Source of the DNA: Salipiger bermudensis
Lineage (GTDB): Bacteria; Pseudomonadota; Alphaproteobacteria; Rhodobacterales; Rhodobacteraceae
Direction of reading: 5' to 3'
NCBI RefSeq assembly: GCF_019801965.1
Contig: NZ_JAHVIA010000007.1
Span: 1 to 64,000 of the forward strand
DNA length: 64,000 bases
In this document: positions 1-8,460 of the stretch, piece by piece
Layout of the letters: the number at the start of each line of letters is the position of its first letter
How positions within the stretch are numbered: position 1 is the stretch's first letter
Notes under the pieces: model-generated
What the model was told of the DNA's origin: nothing
The model's database searches: none
The model's input: only the letters and a program-made list of their open reading frames with translations
Program-made: the position numbers and the translations under genes

Positions 1-196
1 GCCTGAACGAGCACCTGTTCGCCAATCTGCGCCACGCCCACGAGTTGATCGCCGGCTGGCGCAACGACTACAACCATCACCGCCCCCACACGAGCCTCGA
101 CGGGCTCACCCCGTGGGAGCATCACCAACGGTCAGTAGAGGACCAAACCCTGAACAGAGCTAACTCATAAACGCGGACTCTATGGGGAGCAGGTCA
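1..196 (+). mobile_element. Right end of an IS3-family insertion sequence
   Basis: The window opens inside an insertion sequence. After the transposase stop at 168-170, the sequence CTCTATGGGGAGCAGGTCA (178-196) matches the type of terminal inverted repeat seen in the IS407-like group of IS3 elements, which begin TGACCTG and end CAGGTCA. The element therefore ends at about 196. The reading frame that continues directly from 196 is an interrupted host gene, so this IS is inserted in a coding sequence. The left end and the target duplication lie outside the window. Confidence 0.75.
3..170 (+). CDS. IS3-family transposase OrfB, C-terminal fragment
   Basis: This is the last 55 codons of a DDE transposase of the IS3 OrfB (rve integrase core) type, cut by the window edge. 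The conserved tail is visible: the segment NDYNHHRPHTSLDG, followed by LTPWEH, is the classic region around and after the catalytic glutamate helix of these enzymes. It normally works with a frameshift-fused OrfA to move the element. The true start lies upstream of the window. Confidence 0.85.
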   Translation: MNEHLFANLRHAHELIAGWRNDYNHHRPHTSLDGLTPWEHHQRSVEDQTLNRANS

Positions 197-588
197 TTCT
201 GAACCCCACCGAAAGCGGTGATATGCAAGTGCTGCGCGAAGGTACCAACGGATGGACGTGCATGTATCCTGGCACAAACCCAATGTGCGCGGATGGAGAG
301 GCCATGAGCTTTCTCCAATCCTGGATGATGAATGAAGACCCTCCGGAAACGCTCGGCTTCGTCTACATGTTGCTGGGCGACGAAGGCGCGAGCAACACCG
401 ATCCGTACGCCGAGAGCGAGACTTCTGATAACCATTGGGTCGTTACCGGGCCTCACGTTATGCTTCTTGGCTCCGGTGCAAAGCCACTGCTAGACAGCTA
501 TCCGACGGAAGTCCCGGAGAACGCGGGCGAGCCTTGGGTCATGTGGCCGGGTACACCTTATGCCCATCTGATGATGCCAACGAACTGA
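197..588 (+). pseudogene. 3' remnant of an uncharacterized gene cut by the IS
   Basis: The frame is open from the IS end (197) through to TGA at 586-588. Its codons upstream of the first ATG (223) read as plausible protein (ILNPTESGD), so the coding sequence began upstream and was split by the IS. The remaining 121 residues from ATG223 contain GTNGWTC, Asp/Glu-rich stretches, and segments such as HWVVTGPHVMLLG and YPTEVPENAGEPWVMWPGTPYAHLM. The family is unrecognised; related proteins are probably small secreted proteins. With no promoter or start of its own it is most likely inactive, although ATG223 could allow a short product. Confidence 0.6.
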
Positions 589-672
589 TCCCGAGGATCG
601 CTTCAAAGACTTTTTCAGGTCCGACCCAATCGGAAGTTCCACTTCGAGCAACAGCAGAAGCTTAATCCCTTA

Positions 673-702
673 AGCTCGGGCCGCGCTTGCCGCGCCCCGA
701 GC
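673..702. terminator. Weak candidate hairpin terminator
   Basis: GCTCGGG (674-680) pairs with CCCGAGC (696-702) between the truncated gene and the convergent GYD gene. There is no clear T-run, so a terminator role is only a guess from position. Confidence 0.3.
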
Positions 703-720
703 GGAAGCGATGAGCCGGAC

Positions 721-1050
721 TCAGGCCGGCGAAGAATAGGCCGTCACAAGGTCGCCAGCCTTCTTTTGCATTGCTAGAAGTTCCTCCGACGTGAAGGCGC
801 GTTGCGTCTGTAGATTGCGGGCCGCGCCGGAGGCCCCGGCGACAATCAAAGACGCGATAATGTCGGTGACGTCATCGGCAGTCGCAATGATAGTGAAGTC
901 GTTCAGGCCAGTGGTGGCGTAGAAGACCTCCATTGTGCCGCCAGCGGCCTCGACTAGCGCGCCAGTAGCCGCACCGCGGTCGCTTGGATGGGCCAACATC
1001 CCATTTGCGGCGGCCTGCGTGTAGTTACCGGTAGTTATGTAGCGTGGCAT
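721..1050 (-). CDS. GYD domain-containing protein
   Basis: A 109-residue protein that covers a full GYD domain: the N-terminal MPRYITTGNYTQ strand, a central GGTMEVFYATTGLNDF block and the C-terminal GASGAARNLQTQRAFTSEE block are the usual pattern. The domain is a small ferredoxin-like fold widespread in bacteria and has no proven biochemical role. The gene is monocistronic here, with about 275 bases to the next gene on the same strand (hisI), which it follows. The start is the ATG at 1050, with a purine-rich GAGGAT upstream. Confidence 0.8.
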   Translation of the reverse strand: MPRYITTGNYTQAAANGMLAHPSDRGAATGALVEAAGGTMEVFYATTGLNDFTIIATADDVTDIIASLIVAGASGAARNLQTQRAFTSEELLAMQKKAGDLVTAYSSPA

Positions 1051-1325
1051 CCGTATCCTCCCCGAAAAAGGGGACCCGATGCTTTACCCGCACCATGCGG
1101 AACACTTGACGCCCTTAGTCCCACAGGGTGAGATTAGCACAGCCTCGATGACGTGAGGTAAGGTCAGTTTGTGGCCGGGCGCCCAGCCAACCGCGACGAC
1201 CTGTGGGGAAGGGAAGCTCGAACGGCGGGATTGCAGCGAACGGACGCCCAGTGCAATCAACAGCCGGGCAGCGCCCCCAAACCCCTCCTCACCCGACATA
1301 CCGCCGGGCAATCAGCGCTGCGCGG

Positions 1326-1688
1326 TCACTCCGCCATCGGCGCCATGATCTCCACCTCGTCCCCGTCCCGCAGCGCGGTATAGAAGCACGAGCGGCGATT
1401 GGTGTGGCAGGCCGGCCCGGTCTGACGCACCAGCGCCAGGAGGCAATCGCGGTCGCAGTCGACCCGCAGTTCCACCAGTTCCTGCACGTGGCCCGAGCTC
1501 TCACCCTTGACCCAGAACGAAGACCGCGAGCGCGACCAGTAGGTCACCCGGCCGCTCTCCAGCGTGCGCGCCACCGCGTCGGCGTTCATCCAGGCCATCA
1601 TCAGCACCTCGCCGGTCTCCGCCTCCTGCGCGATGCAGGGAATGAGGCCCTTGGCATCGTAGACCAAAGTCTCGGGATCGAAGCTCAT
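1326..1688 (-). CDS. hisI: Phosphoribosyl-AMP cyclohydrolase
   Basis: This enzyme catalyses the third step of histidine synthesis, opening the purine ring of phosphoribosyl-AMP, as a cytosolic zinc/magnesium-dependent homodimer. The 120-residue length is that of a free-standing HisI without the HisE domain. Family signatures are clear: LMMAWMNADAVARTLESG, the WSRSRSSFWVKGESSGH stretch, the metal-binding VDCDRDCLLALV, and TGPACHTNRRSCFY near the end. It is divergent from the scaffold gene at 1758 with about 70 bases between the starts, so the two promoters must share that gap. Confidence 0.97.
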   Translation of the reverse strand: MSFDPETLVYDAKGLIPCIAQEAETGEVLMMAWMNADAVARTLESGRVTYWSRSRSSFWVKGESSGHVQELVELRVDCDRDCLLALVRQTGPACHTNRRSCFYTALRDGDEVEIMAPMAE

Positions 1689-1757
1689 GGGGCAAAAATC
1701 CTTTTGCAGCCGGGAAATCAGCCCCTATCTAGGAGACAAGACCGGAAAGGGAAAGCC

Positions 1758-2210
1758 ATGTCCGCCGAGACCGACCTCATCAAGCTCTATTCGCAGCGCA
1801 TCCTCGCCCTCGCGGCGGACATCCCGCGCACCGGCCGGCTCGAAGCGCCCGATGCCAGCGTCAAGAAACGCTCGCCGCTCTGTGGCTCCACCGTGACGGT
1901 CGATCTGAAGATGAGCGATGGCGTGGTGTCGGACTACGCGCAGGACGTGAAGGCCTGCGCCCTCGGCCAGGCCTCCGCCGCGGTGGTGGGCGATGCCATC
2001 ATCGGCCGCAGCCCGACCGAGATCGCCGCGGCGCGCGACGCGCTGCGCGCCATGCTGAAGGAGGATGGCCCGCCCCCGCCGGCGCCGTTCGAAGAGCTCG
2101 AGGTGCTGCGTCCGGCACAGGCCTACAAAAACCGCCACGCCTCGATCCTTCTGGCGCTCGACGCCGCCACCGAGGCCGCGACCCAGGCCGCCGAGGCCCA
2201 AAGCGCCTGA
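1758..2210 (+). CDS. IscU/NifU-like iron-sulfur cluster scaffold protein
   Basis: A 150-residue protein of the NifU N-terminal (IscU-like) family, in which conserved cysteines hold a nascent Fe-S cluster. Two are visible, C42 in SPLCGS and C67 in VKACALGQAS. The third family cysteine near residue 105-110 is absent: that region reads AYKNRHASILLALDA. This lack of the third ligand is the odd feature. It is compatible with the variant found in this bacterial group, whose role in cluster assembly is less certain than that of IscU. The start ATG at 1758 follows AAAGGGAAA as a ribosome site. No isc or suf genes are nearby. Confidence 0.85.
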   Translation: MSAETDLIKLYSQRILALAADIPRTGRLEAPDASVKKRSPLCGSTVTVDLKMSDGVVSDYAQDVKACALGQASAAVVGDAIIGRSPTEIAAARDALRAMLKEDGPPPPAPFEELEVLRPAQAYKNRHASILLALDAATEAATQAAEAQSA

Positions 2211-2270
2211 AGCCCTCGCGCCTTAGGCCGGCGGGGGCAGTCTCGCCCCTTCTCTCCCCCTCGAAAAAGA

Positions 2271-2308
2271 AAAAACCGCCGCGCTCCGGGGGACATGGAG
2301 GCGGCGGT
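2271..2308 (-). terminator. Rho-independent terminator for the small SOS-type gene
   Basis: On the minus strand ACCGCCGC (2308-2301) pairs with GCGGCGGT (2282-2275), with an inner CTCC/GGAG pairing. The hairpin is followed by TTTTTTC and more T-rich sequence (2274 down to about 2263). It lies about 135 bases after the stop of the 39-residue protein gene, so it probably ends that transcript. Confidence 0.8.
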
Positions 2309-2443
2309 CAGTGGCGTGTCTTATCGAGGGTCGGACCGGCCATCGCTCCCAGGCAGTAGAGCATCAGGCGGGGACAGCCGCCGCGCATCGGGGACAGATG
2401 ACACGCGGACCGGGCCGACCGGAAAGACCGCAGGCAGAAACTG

Positions 2444-2563
2444 TCAGAAACCGGGCAGGTGCAGCGCCCCCATCAGGATGACGACTAGGGAAACGCCGCC
2501 GATCATGTCATGGATCAGCGTGTTGTCGGTGCGCGAAAGAACCTTGCGAAGCGTATCAATCAT
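2444..2563 (-). CDS. Small membrane protein, probably SOS-induced
   Basis: A 39-residue protein beginning MIDTLRKVLSR with a basic amphipathic start, then DMIGGVSLVVILMGALHLPGF, one hydrophobic segment reaching the C-terminus. A longer in-frame reading to 2719 exists, but the ATG at 2563 has AGGGA at a proper distance and the longer form would run through the LexA-type boxes. No family is recognised. A single-pass tiny protein behind SOS boxes is the layout of SOS-induced division inhibitors such as SidA of Caulobacter, so a checkpoint role is possible but unproven. A strong terminator follows it. Confidence 0.7.
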   Translation of the reverse strand: MIDTLRKVLSRTDNTLIHDMIGGVSLVVILMGALHLPGF

Positions 2564-2626
2564 GGTCTCGATCCCTGTTCTCAATCTTGTTGCCACTTTG
2601 TTCTCATACGCGAAACGTTCTGTAAA

Positions 2627-2641
2627 GAACTTTCTGAGAAC
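2627..2641. promoter_or_regulatory. LexA (SOS) box, alphaproteobacterial type
   Basis: GAAC-TTTCTGA-GAAC: an exact GAAC-N7-GAAC direct repeat, which is the known LexA recognition pattern of Alphaproteobacteria (GTTC-N7-GTTC on the other strand). It lies 64-78 bases upstream of the ATG at 2563, a fitting place for promoter repression of the 39-residue membrane protein gene. Confidence 0.75.
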
Positions 2642-2713
2642 ATTTGTGAACATCAGGCGGAACACCCCGGGATATATCAGGTAAGCCCTTGATATTCCGC
2701 GAGACGGAGGATT

Positions 2714-2728
2714 GAACAAAATGAGAAC
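2714..2728. promoter_or_regulatory. Second LexA (SOS) box
   Basis: GAAC-AAAATGA-GAAC is another exact GAAC-N7-GAAC repeat, about 87 bases further upstream than the first box. It sits between the recG stop (2748) and the small membrane gene. Two exact boxes in one 180-base gap are unlikely by chance. A third, imperfect copy (GAAC-N7-CAAC) occurs nearer the gene. Confidence 0.75.
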
Positions 2729-2747
2729 ATCGGCGAGCAGCGCGGCC

Positions 2748-4838
2748 CTACCCGACCGAGATCAGCCGGATCGCCTCGTCCTGCCGCATCAGCCAGAGCA
2801 GCATCTTCGCGGCCCGCCCGCGCGGGCTCTCCAGCGTCGGATCCTCGGCCAGCAGCGTGCGCGCATCGCTCTGCGCCATCGCCATCAGTCCGGACTGATG
2901 TTCGAGATCGGCCACCTTGAAGCGCGGAAGGCCCGATTGCGCCGTGCCGATCAGGTCACCCGCGCCGCGCATCTCGAGATCGACCTCCGAGATCCGGAAG
3001 CCGTCCTCGGTCTCGCGCAGTGTCTTGAGCCGCTTCATGCCGGCCTCGCCCAGAGGGGGCTGGTACATCAGCAGGCAGGTGCTGTCGCCCTCGCCCCGGC
3101 CCACGCGCCCGCGCAGCTGGTGCAGCTGCGCCAGCCCGAACCACTCGGCGCGTTCGATCACCATGATCGTGGCGTTGGGCACGTTGACCCCGACCTCGAT
3201 CACCGTGGTCGCCACCAGAACCAGCGTCTCGCCGGCCACGAAGCGCGCCATCGCCGCGTCCTTCTCCGCCGGCGGCATCTGGCCATGCACGAGGCCCACC
3301 ACGCCCTCACCCAGCACCGCGCGCAACCGCTTGAAGCGCTCCTCGGCGGCGGTCAGATCGACCACCTCGCTCTCCTCGACCAGCGGACAGACCCAATAGG
3401 CCTGCCGCCCCTCGGCCACCGCTTGCACGAGATGCTCGACCACCTCCTGCATGCGCTCGGCCGAGACCAGCGCGGTGCGGATCGGCTTGCGCCCGGGCGG
3501 CTTCTCGTCGAGCACCGAGACATCCATGTCGCCATATTGCGCCAGCGAGAGGCTGCGCGGGATCGGCGTCGCCGTCATCACCAGGACATCCGCGCCGGCC
3601 CCCTTGCGGCCGAGCTCCAGCCGCTGCCGCACGCCGAAGCGATGCTGCTCGTCGACGATCGCGAGCCGCAGGTCGCGGAAGGCGACGTCGGCCTGGAAGA
3701 CCGCATGGGTGCCCACGAGGATCTGGATATCGCCGCGCTCCAGCGCCGCGAGCTTGGCTTTGCGCTCCGAGCCCTTGTCGCGCCCGGTGAGGATCTCGAC
3801 CACCACACCGGCGCTCTCGGCCAAGGGCCGCAGCCCCTCGAGATGCTGCCGCGCAAGGATCTCGGTCGGCGCCATCATCACGCCCTGCCCGCCAGCCTCG
3901 ACGGCGACCAGCAGCGCCATGAAGGCCACCAGCGTCTTGCCGGCCCCCACATCGCCCTGCAGCAGCCGGTTCATCCGCTCCGCGCCCGCCATGTCCTCGG
4001 CGATTTCGTCCATCGCGCGCATCTGCGCACCGGTCGGACGAAACGGCAGCGCCGCCAGGACCTTGCGCCGCAATGCCCCATCGCCGCGCGTGACCCGCCC
4101 CTTGCCCTTGCGGCGATGCACCCGCGCCAGCCCCAGGGTCAGCTGATGCGCCAGCAACTCGTCATAGGCCAGCCGCGCCCGCGCCGGTGCCGCCGGCGAC
4201 AGCGCCCCGGCCCCTTCCGGCGCATGCGCCGCCTCCAGCGCCGCGCGCCAGTCGGGCCAGCCCTCGCGCGCCTTCAGGGGCCCGTCGATCCACTCGTCGA
4301 GCTCCGGCGCCTTGGCGAGCGCATCGGCGCTGGCCCGCGCCATGAGCTTCTGCGTCACGCCCGCGGTGAGCGGGTAGACCGGCTCGAAGGAGGGCAGGCT
4401 CGCGGCCTCCTCGGGCGGCAGGATGTGGTCCGGGTGGACCATCTGGGCCATCCCGTCGAAGAGCTCGACCCGGCCCGAGACGATGCGTCGCGATCCCTCC
4501 GGAAGCACCCGCCCGAGATAGTCCGATCGGCCGTGGAAGAAGATCAGCTGGAAGCTCGTCTGCGCATCCTCCACGTGGATGCGATAGGGCCGGCCCTTCT
4601 GCGCCGGCTTCATGTGGCGCCCGACGGTGACCTCGACGGTGACCACCCCCGGCAGGTTCGCGCCCTCGACCGTTTCGCGCGGGCGCCGGTCGATGACCCC
4701 GTGCGGCAGGGTGAAGAGCAGGTCGCGCGGCGCCACGATGTCGAGCCCCTCAAGCGCCTGCGCGGTCTTCGGCCCGACCCCGTCCAGCGTCTTGAGCTCG
4801 GCGAAGAGCGCCCAGAGGGCTTCGGGCCTCTGGCTCAT
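2748..4838 (-). CDS. recG: ATP-dependent DNA helicase RecG
   Basis: A full-length (696-residue) RecG, the superfamily 2 translocase that drives branch migration and reverses stalled replication forks. The N-terminal wedge/OB region (about 1-250) precedes the helicase core: Walker A GDVGAGKT at 295-302, DEQH box at 396-399, and the C-terminal GRVGRG motif before the RecG tail. The start ATG at 4838 lies four bases after the ligA stop (4843), so the two are almost certainly one transcript, ligA first. Confidence 0.97.
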   Translation of the reverse strand: MSQRPEALWALFAELKTLDGVGPKTAQALEGLDIVAPRDLLFTLPHGVIDRRPRETVEGANLPGVVTVEVTVGRHMKPAQKGRPYRIHVEDAQTSFQLIFFHGRSDYLGRVLPEGSRRIVSGRVELFDGMAQMVHPDHILPPEEAASLPSFEPVYPLTAGVTQKLMARASADALAKAPELDEWIDGPLKAREGWPDWRAALEAAHAPEGAGALSPAAPARARLAYDELLAHQLTLGLARVHRRKGKGRVTRGDGALRRKVLAALPFRPTGAQMRAMDEIAEDMAGAERMNRLLQGDVGAGKTLVAFMALLVAVEAGGQGVMMAPTEILARQHLEGLRPLAESAGVVVEILTGRDKGSERKAKLAALERGDIQILVGTHAVFQADVAFRDLRLAIVDEQHRFGVRQRLELGRKGAGADVLVMTATPIPRSLSLAQYGDMDVSVLDEKPPGRKPIRTALVSAERMQEVVEHLVQAVAEGRQAYWVCPLVEESEVVDLTAAEERFKRLRAVLGEGVVGLVHGQMPPAEKDAAMARFVAGETLVLVATTVIEVGVNVPNATIMVIERAEWFGLAQLHQLRGRVGRGEGDSTCLLMYQPPLGEAGMKRLKTLRETEDGFRISEVDLEMRGAGDLIGTAQSGLPRFKVADLEHQSGLMAMAQSDARTLLAEDPTLESPRGRAAKMLLWLMRQDEAIRLISVG

Positions 4839-4842
4839 CGGC

Positions 4843-7155
<2,313 letters not shown>

Positions 7156-7186
7156 TTAGGGCGCGAGACCGGCGGCGTCCAGCCGC

Positions 7187-7383
7187 TCAGGCGGAGGCGG
7201 CCATGGCGGGCGGCTCTTCGGATCGTGGCTCGGGATCGCGCAGCACGTAGCCCCGGCCCCAGACCGTTTCGATATAGTTCTCGTCGCCCGTGGCCTCGCT
7301 CAGCTTCTTGCGGAGTTTGCAGATGAACACGTCGATGATCTTGAGCTCAGGTTCGTCCATGCCGCCATAGAGGTGGTTGAGGA
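7187..7383 (-). pseudogene. ctrA: ctrA 3' fragment (C-terminal DNA-binding half), separated by prophage
   Basis: These codons encode the end of Ctr[27 protein letters not shown] (recognition-helix region) and [15 protein letters not shown], ending with TGA at 7187-7189. They continue exactly the CtrA sequence that stops at 47142-47148, so an intact gene would encode 238 residues. Upstream, the frame runs into phage DNA and reaches a stop codon without passing a start codon, so the fragment is not expected to be translated as a hybrid. Excision of the phage would restore ctrA. Confidence 0.95.
7377..7383. other. attL core (left prophage-host junction)
   Basis: TTGAGGA is the seven-base identity shared with 47142-47148. 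Host ctrA sequence lies to the left and phage sequence to the right. The flanking bases are partly alike (ATAGAGGTGG here, ATATAGATGC on the right), as expected for an imperfect crossover region of a tyrosine integrase. The core falls in CtrA codons for Leu175-Asn176. Confidence 0.85.
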
Positions 7384-7625
7384 TAGTCTGGAAAATGCCA
7401 ATAGAATCAACGGAACTAGGCCAAACGTTTCAACGGACAAAGCGAAAACGCATCGTGAATCTTGAAACGGCTGTTTTCAGACGTGGCGCACCCGATAGGT
7501 CTCCTCGAACGCCGAGATTCCAACCGCATGCGCTGGAAACGCACCCTGCCGCGCCGCACTGAGATTCAATGCGTTACATCCGACTTTGGAAACTGAGAAA
7601 AACCTCAACTAGCCCCGGAGGCACC
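7384..7625. other. Left phage end: att arm region without a gene
   Basis: No convincing gene lies in these 242 bases. Two copies of TTGAAACG occur in opposite orientation (CGTTTCAA at 7426-7433; TTGAAACG at 7462-7469), and TCAACGGA occurs twice about 22 bases apart (near 7407 and 7430). Similar TTGAAAC/TGAAACG words lie beside the right junction, so these may be integrase arm-binding sites. Confidence 0.4.
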
Positions 7626-7931
7626 ATGGCAGAGCAAATGGATAGCACATACCCCGCCGTTAAAGCGTTCCTTGACCGACACATCATTCAGCAGATGGCG
7701 GAAAGCGGCGGCAGCTTCGGCCCGCTCGAAACCTGCTGGGGGCTTTCGTGGTTCACCAACGACTGGATCACCAAAGACATGGCGCGGGCCCTTCTTCGCG
7801 ACCTGACCGATCGAGGCTTCTGCTATTTCAGCAGGGGCCTGTTCAATGAGGATGGGCAAGTGGCAGGAGCCGGATACGGCCTGACCAAGAAGGGCCTAGA
7901 ATATTATGACCAGCTCTGCCCGGACATTTGA
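7626..7931 (+). CDS. Phage-end hypothetical protein (possible moron)
   Basis: A 101-residue protein starting MAEQMDSTYPAVKAFLD and ending YGLTKKGLEYYDQLCPDI. ATG 7626 is chosen because CGGAGG precedes it by six bases. The pattern 'GPLETCWGLSWFTNDWITKDMARALLRDL ... GYGLTKKGLEYY' resembles a small winged-helix-like fold, but no family is recognised. It is transcribed towards, and ends five bases from, the last gene of the oppositely oriented late operon. That position at the phage edge is typical of lysogeny-expressed accessory genes. Confidence 0.6.
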   Translation: MAEQMDSTYPAVKAFLDRHIIQQMAESGGSFGPLETCWGLSWFTNDWITKDMARALLRDLTDRGFCYFSRGLFNEDGQVAGAGYGLTKKGLEYYDQLCPDI

Positions 7932-7936
7932 TCCAC

Positions 7937-8149
7937 CTAACCCCTCTCAGGCATCCCCGCCGACCATCCAAATCGCACTTCAGCGGGACGCCCTACCCGC
8001 CCGCAGGTTGAGCACCTGAGGCGTGCCAAGGCGTGGTCGGTCATCACCCAGCCTGTCGCGTCCCTGTCGGAGCGCGGCAGGTCGGCCATTATCAGGACCG
8101 TGTGTCGCCCGCAGGCGCATGTGAGGTAGGCAAAGTGTCCTCGGCGCAT
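7937..8149 (-). CDS. Small zinc-ribbon-like phage protein
   Basis: A 70-residue protein with CAC near the start (YLTCACGRH) and CSTCG later (LRCSTCGRVGRPAEV), a spacing that would suit one zinc ion. It is the last gene of the late operon and overlaps the preceding gene's 3' end by 58 bases. The start at 8149 lacks a strong ribosome site, so the start is uncertain. Function unknown. Confidence 0.55.
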   Translation of the reverse strand: MRRGHFAYLTCACGRHTVLIMADLPRSDRDATGWVMTDHALARLRCSTCGRVGRPAEVRFGWSAGMPERG

Positions 8150-8460
8150 GGCATGGCATTACCGCCCGCCTGCGGCATCGTCCAGCCGTGCGGCCACGTC
8201 ACGCTGTAACCGATACCGTATGCCGTGCGGATCATCACCGGCCAGCCAGCGCGAGCGATCACCGACCGTGCGCGCCTGACAGCGATCCGCATCGCGTCCA
8301 TGCTGGGGTCTTTCCCCGTCGCCTCGTAGATGTGATCTGAGACGGCGCTATGCGGGTAAACGGCCCCATTGCGGCGCAGGAATAGCACCAGCACGAGAAG
8401 TGTCATCCGGGGAGCGTCCACAGCCAGACGCTCCCTCATTAGCGCAGCGTCCTCGATCAC
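8092..8460 (-). CDS. Stand-alone winged-helix protein, OmpR-type DNA-binding domain
   Basis: A 122-residue protein read from a GTG at 8460 that overlaps the TGA of the upstream spike gene. The middle part fits the OmpR/PhoB effector domain: a helical stretch from about residue 19 with a TLLVLVLFLRRNGAVYPHS core, a recognition-helix-like AMRIAVRRARSVIARAG, and the wing IRTAYGIGYSV, which corresponds to the 'TVWGRGYVL' wing of CtrA. There is no receiver domain. It presumably binds DNA on its own. Targets are unknown; late-operon position suggests action late in infection. Confidence 0.65.
   Translation of the reverse strand: MIEDAALMRERLAVDAPRMTLLVLVLFLRRNGAVYPHSAVSDHIYEATGKDPSMDAMRIAVRRARSVIARAGWPVMIRTAYGIGYSVTWPHGWTMPQAGGNAMPCAEDTLPTSHAPAGDTRS

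Noticed and set aside
1203-1757. Long upstream extension of the IscU-like gene
   Set aside because: It runs antisense through hisI; ATG 1758 has a suitable ribosome site and matches the family start.
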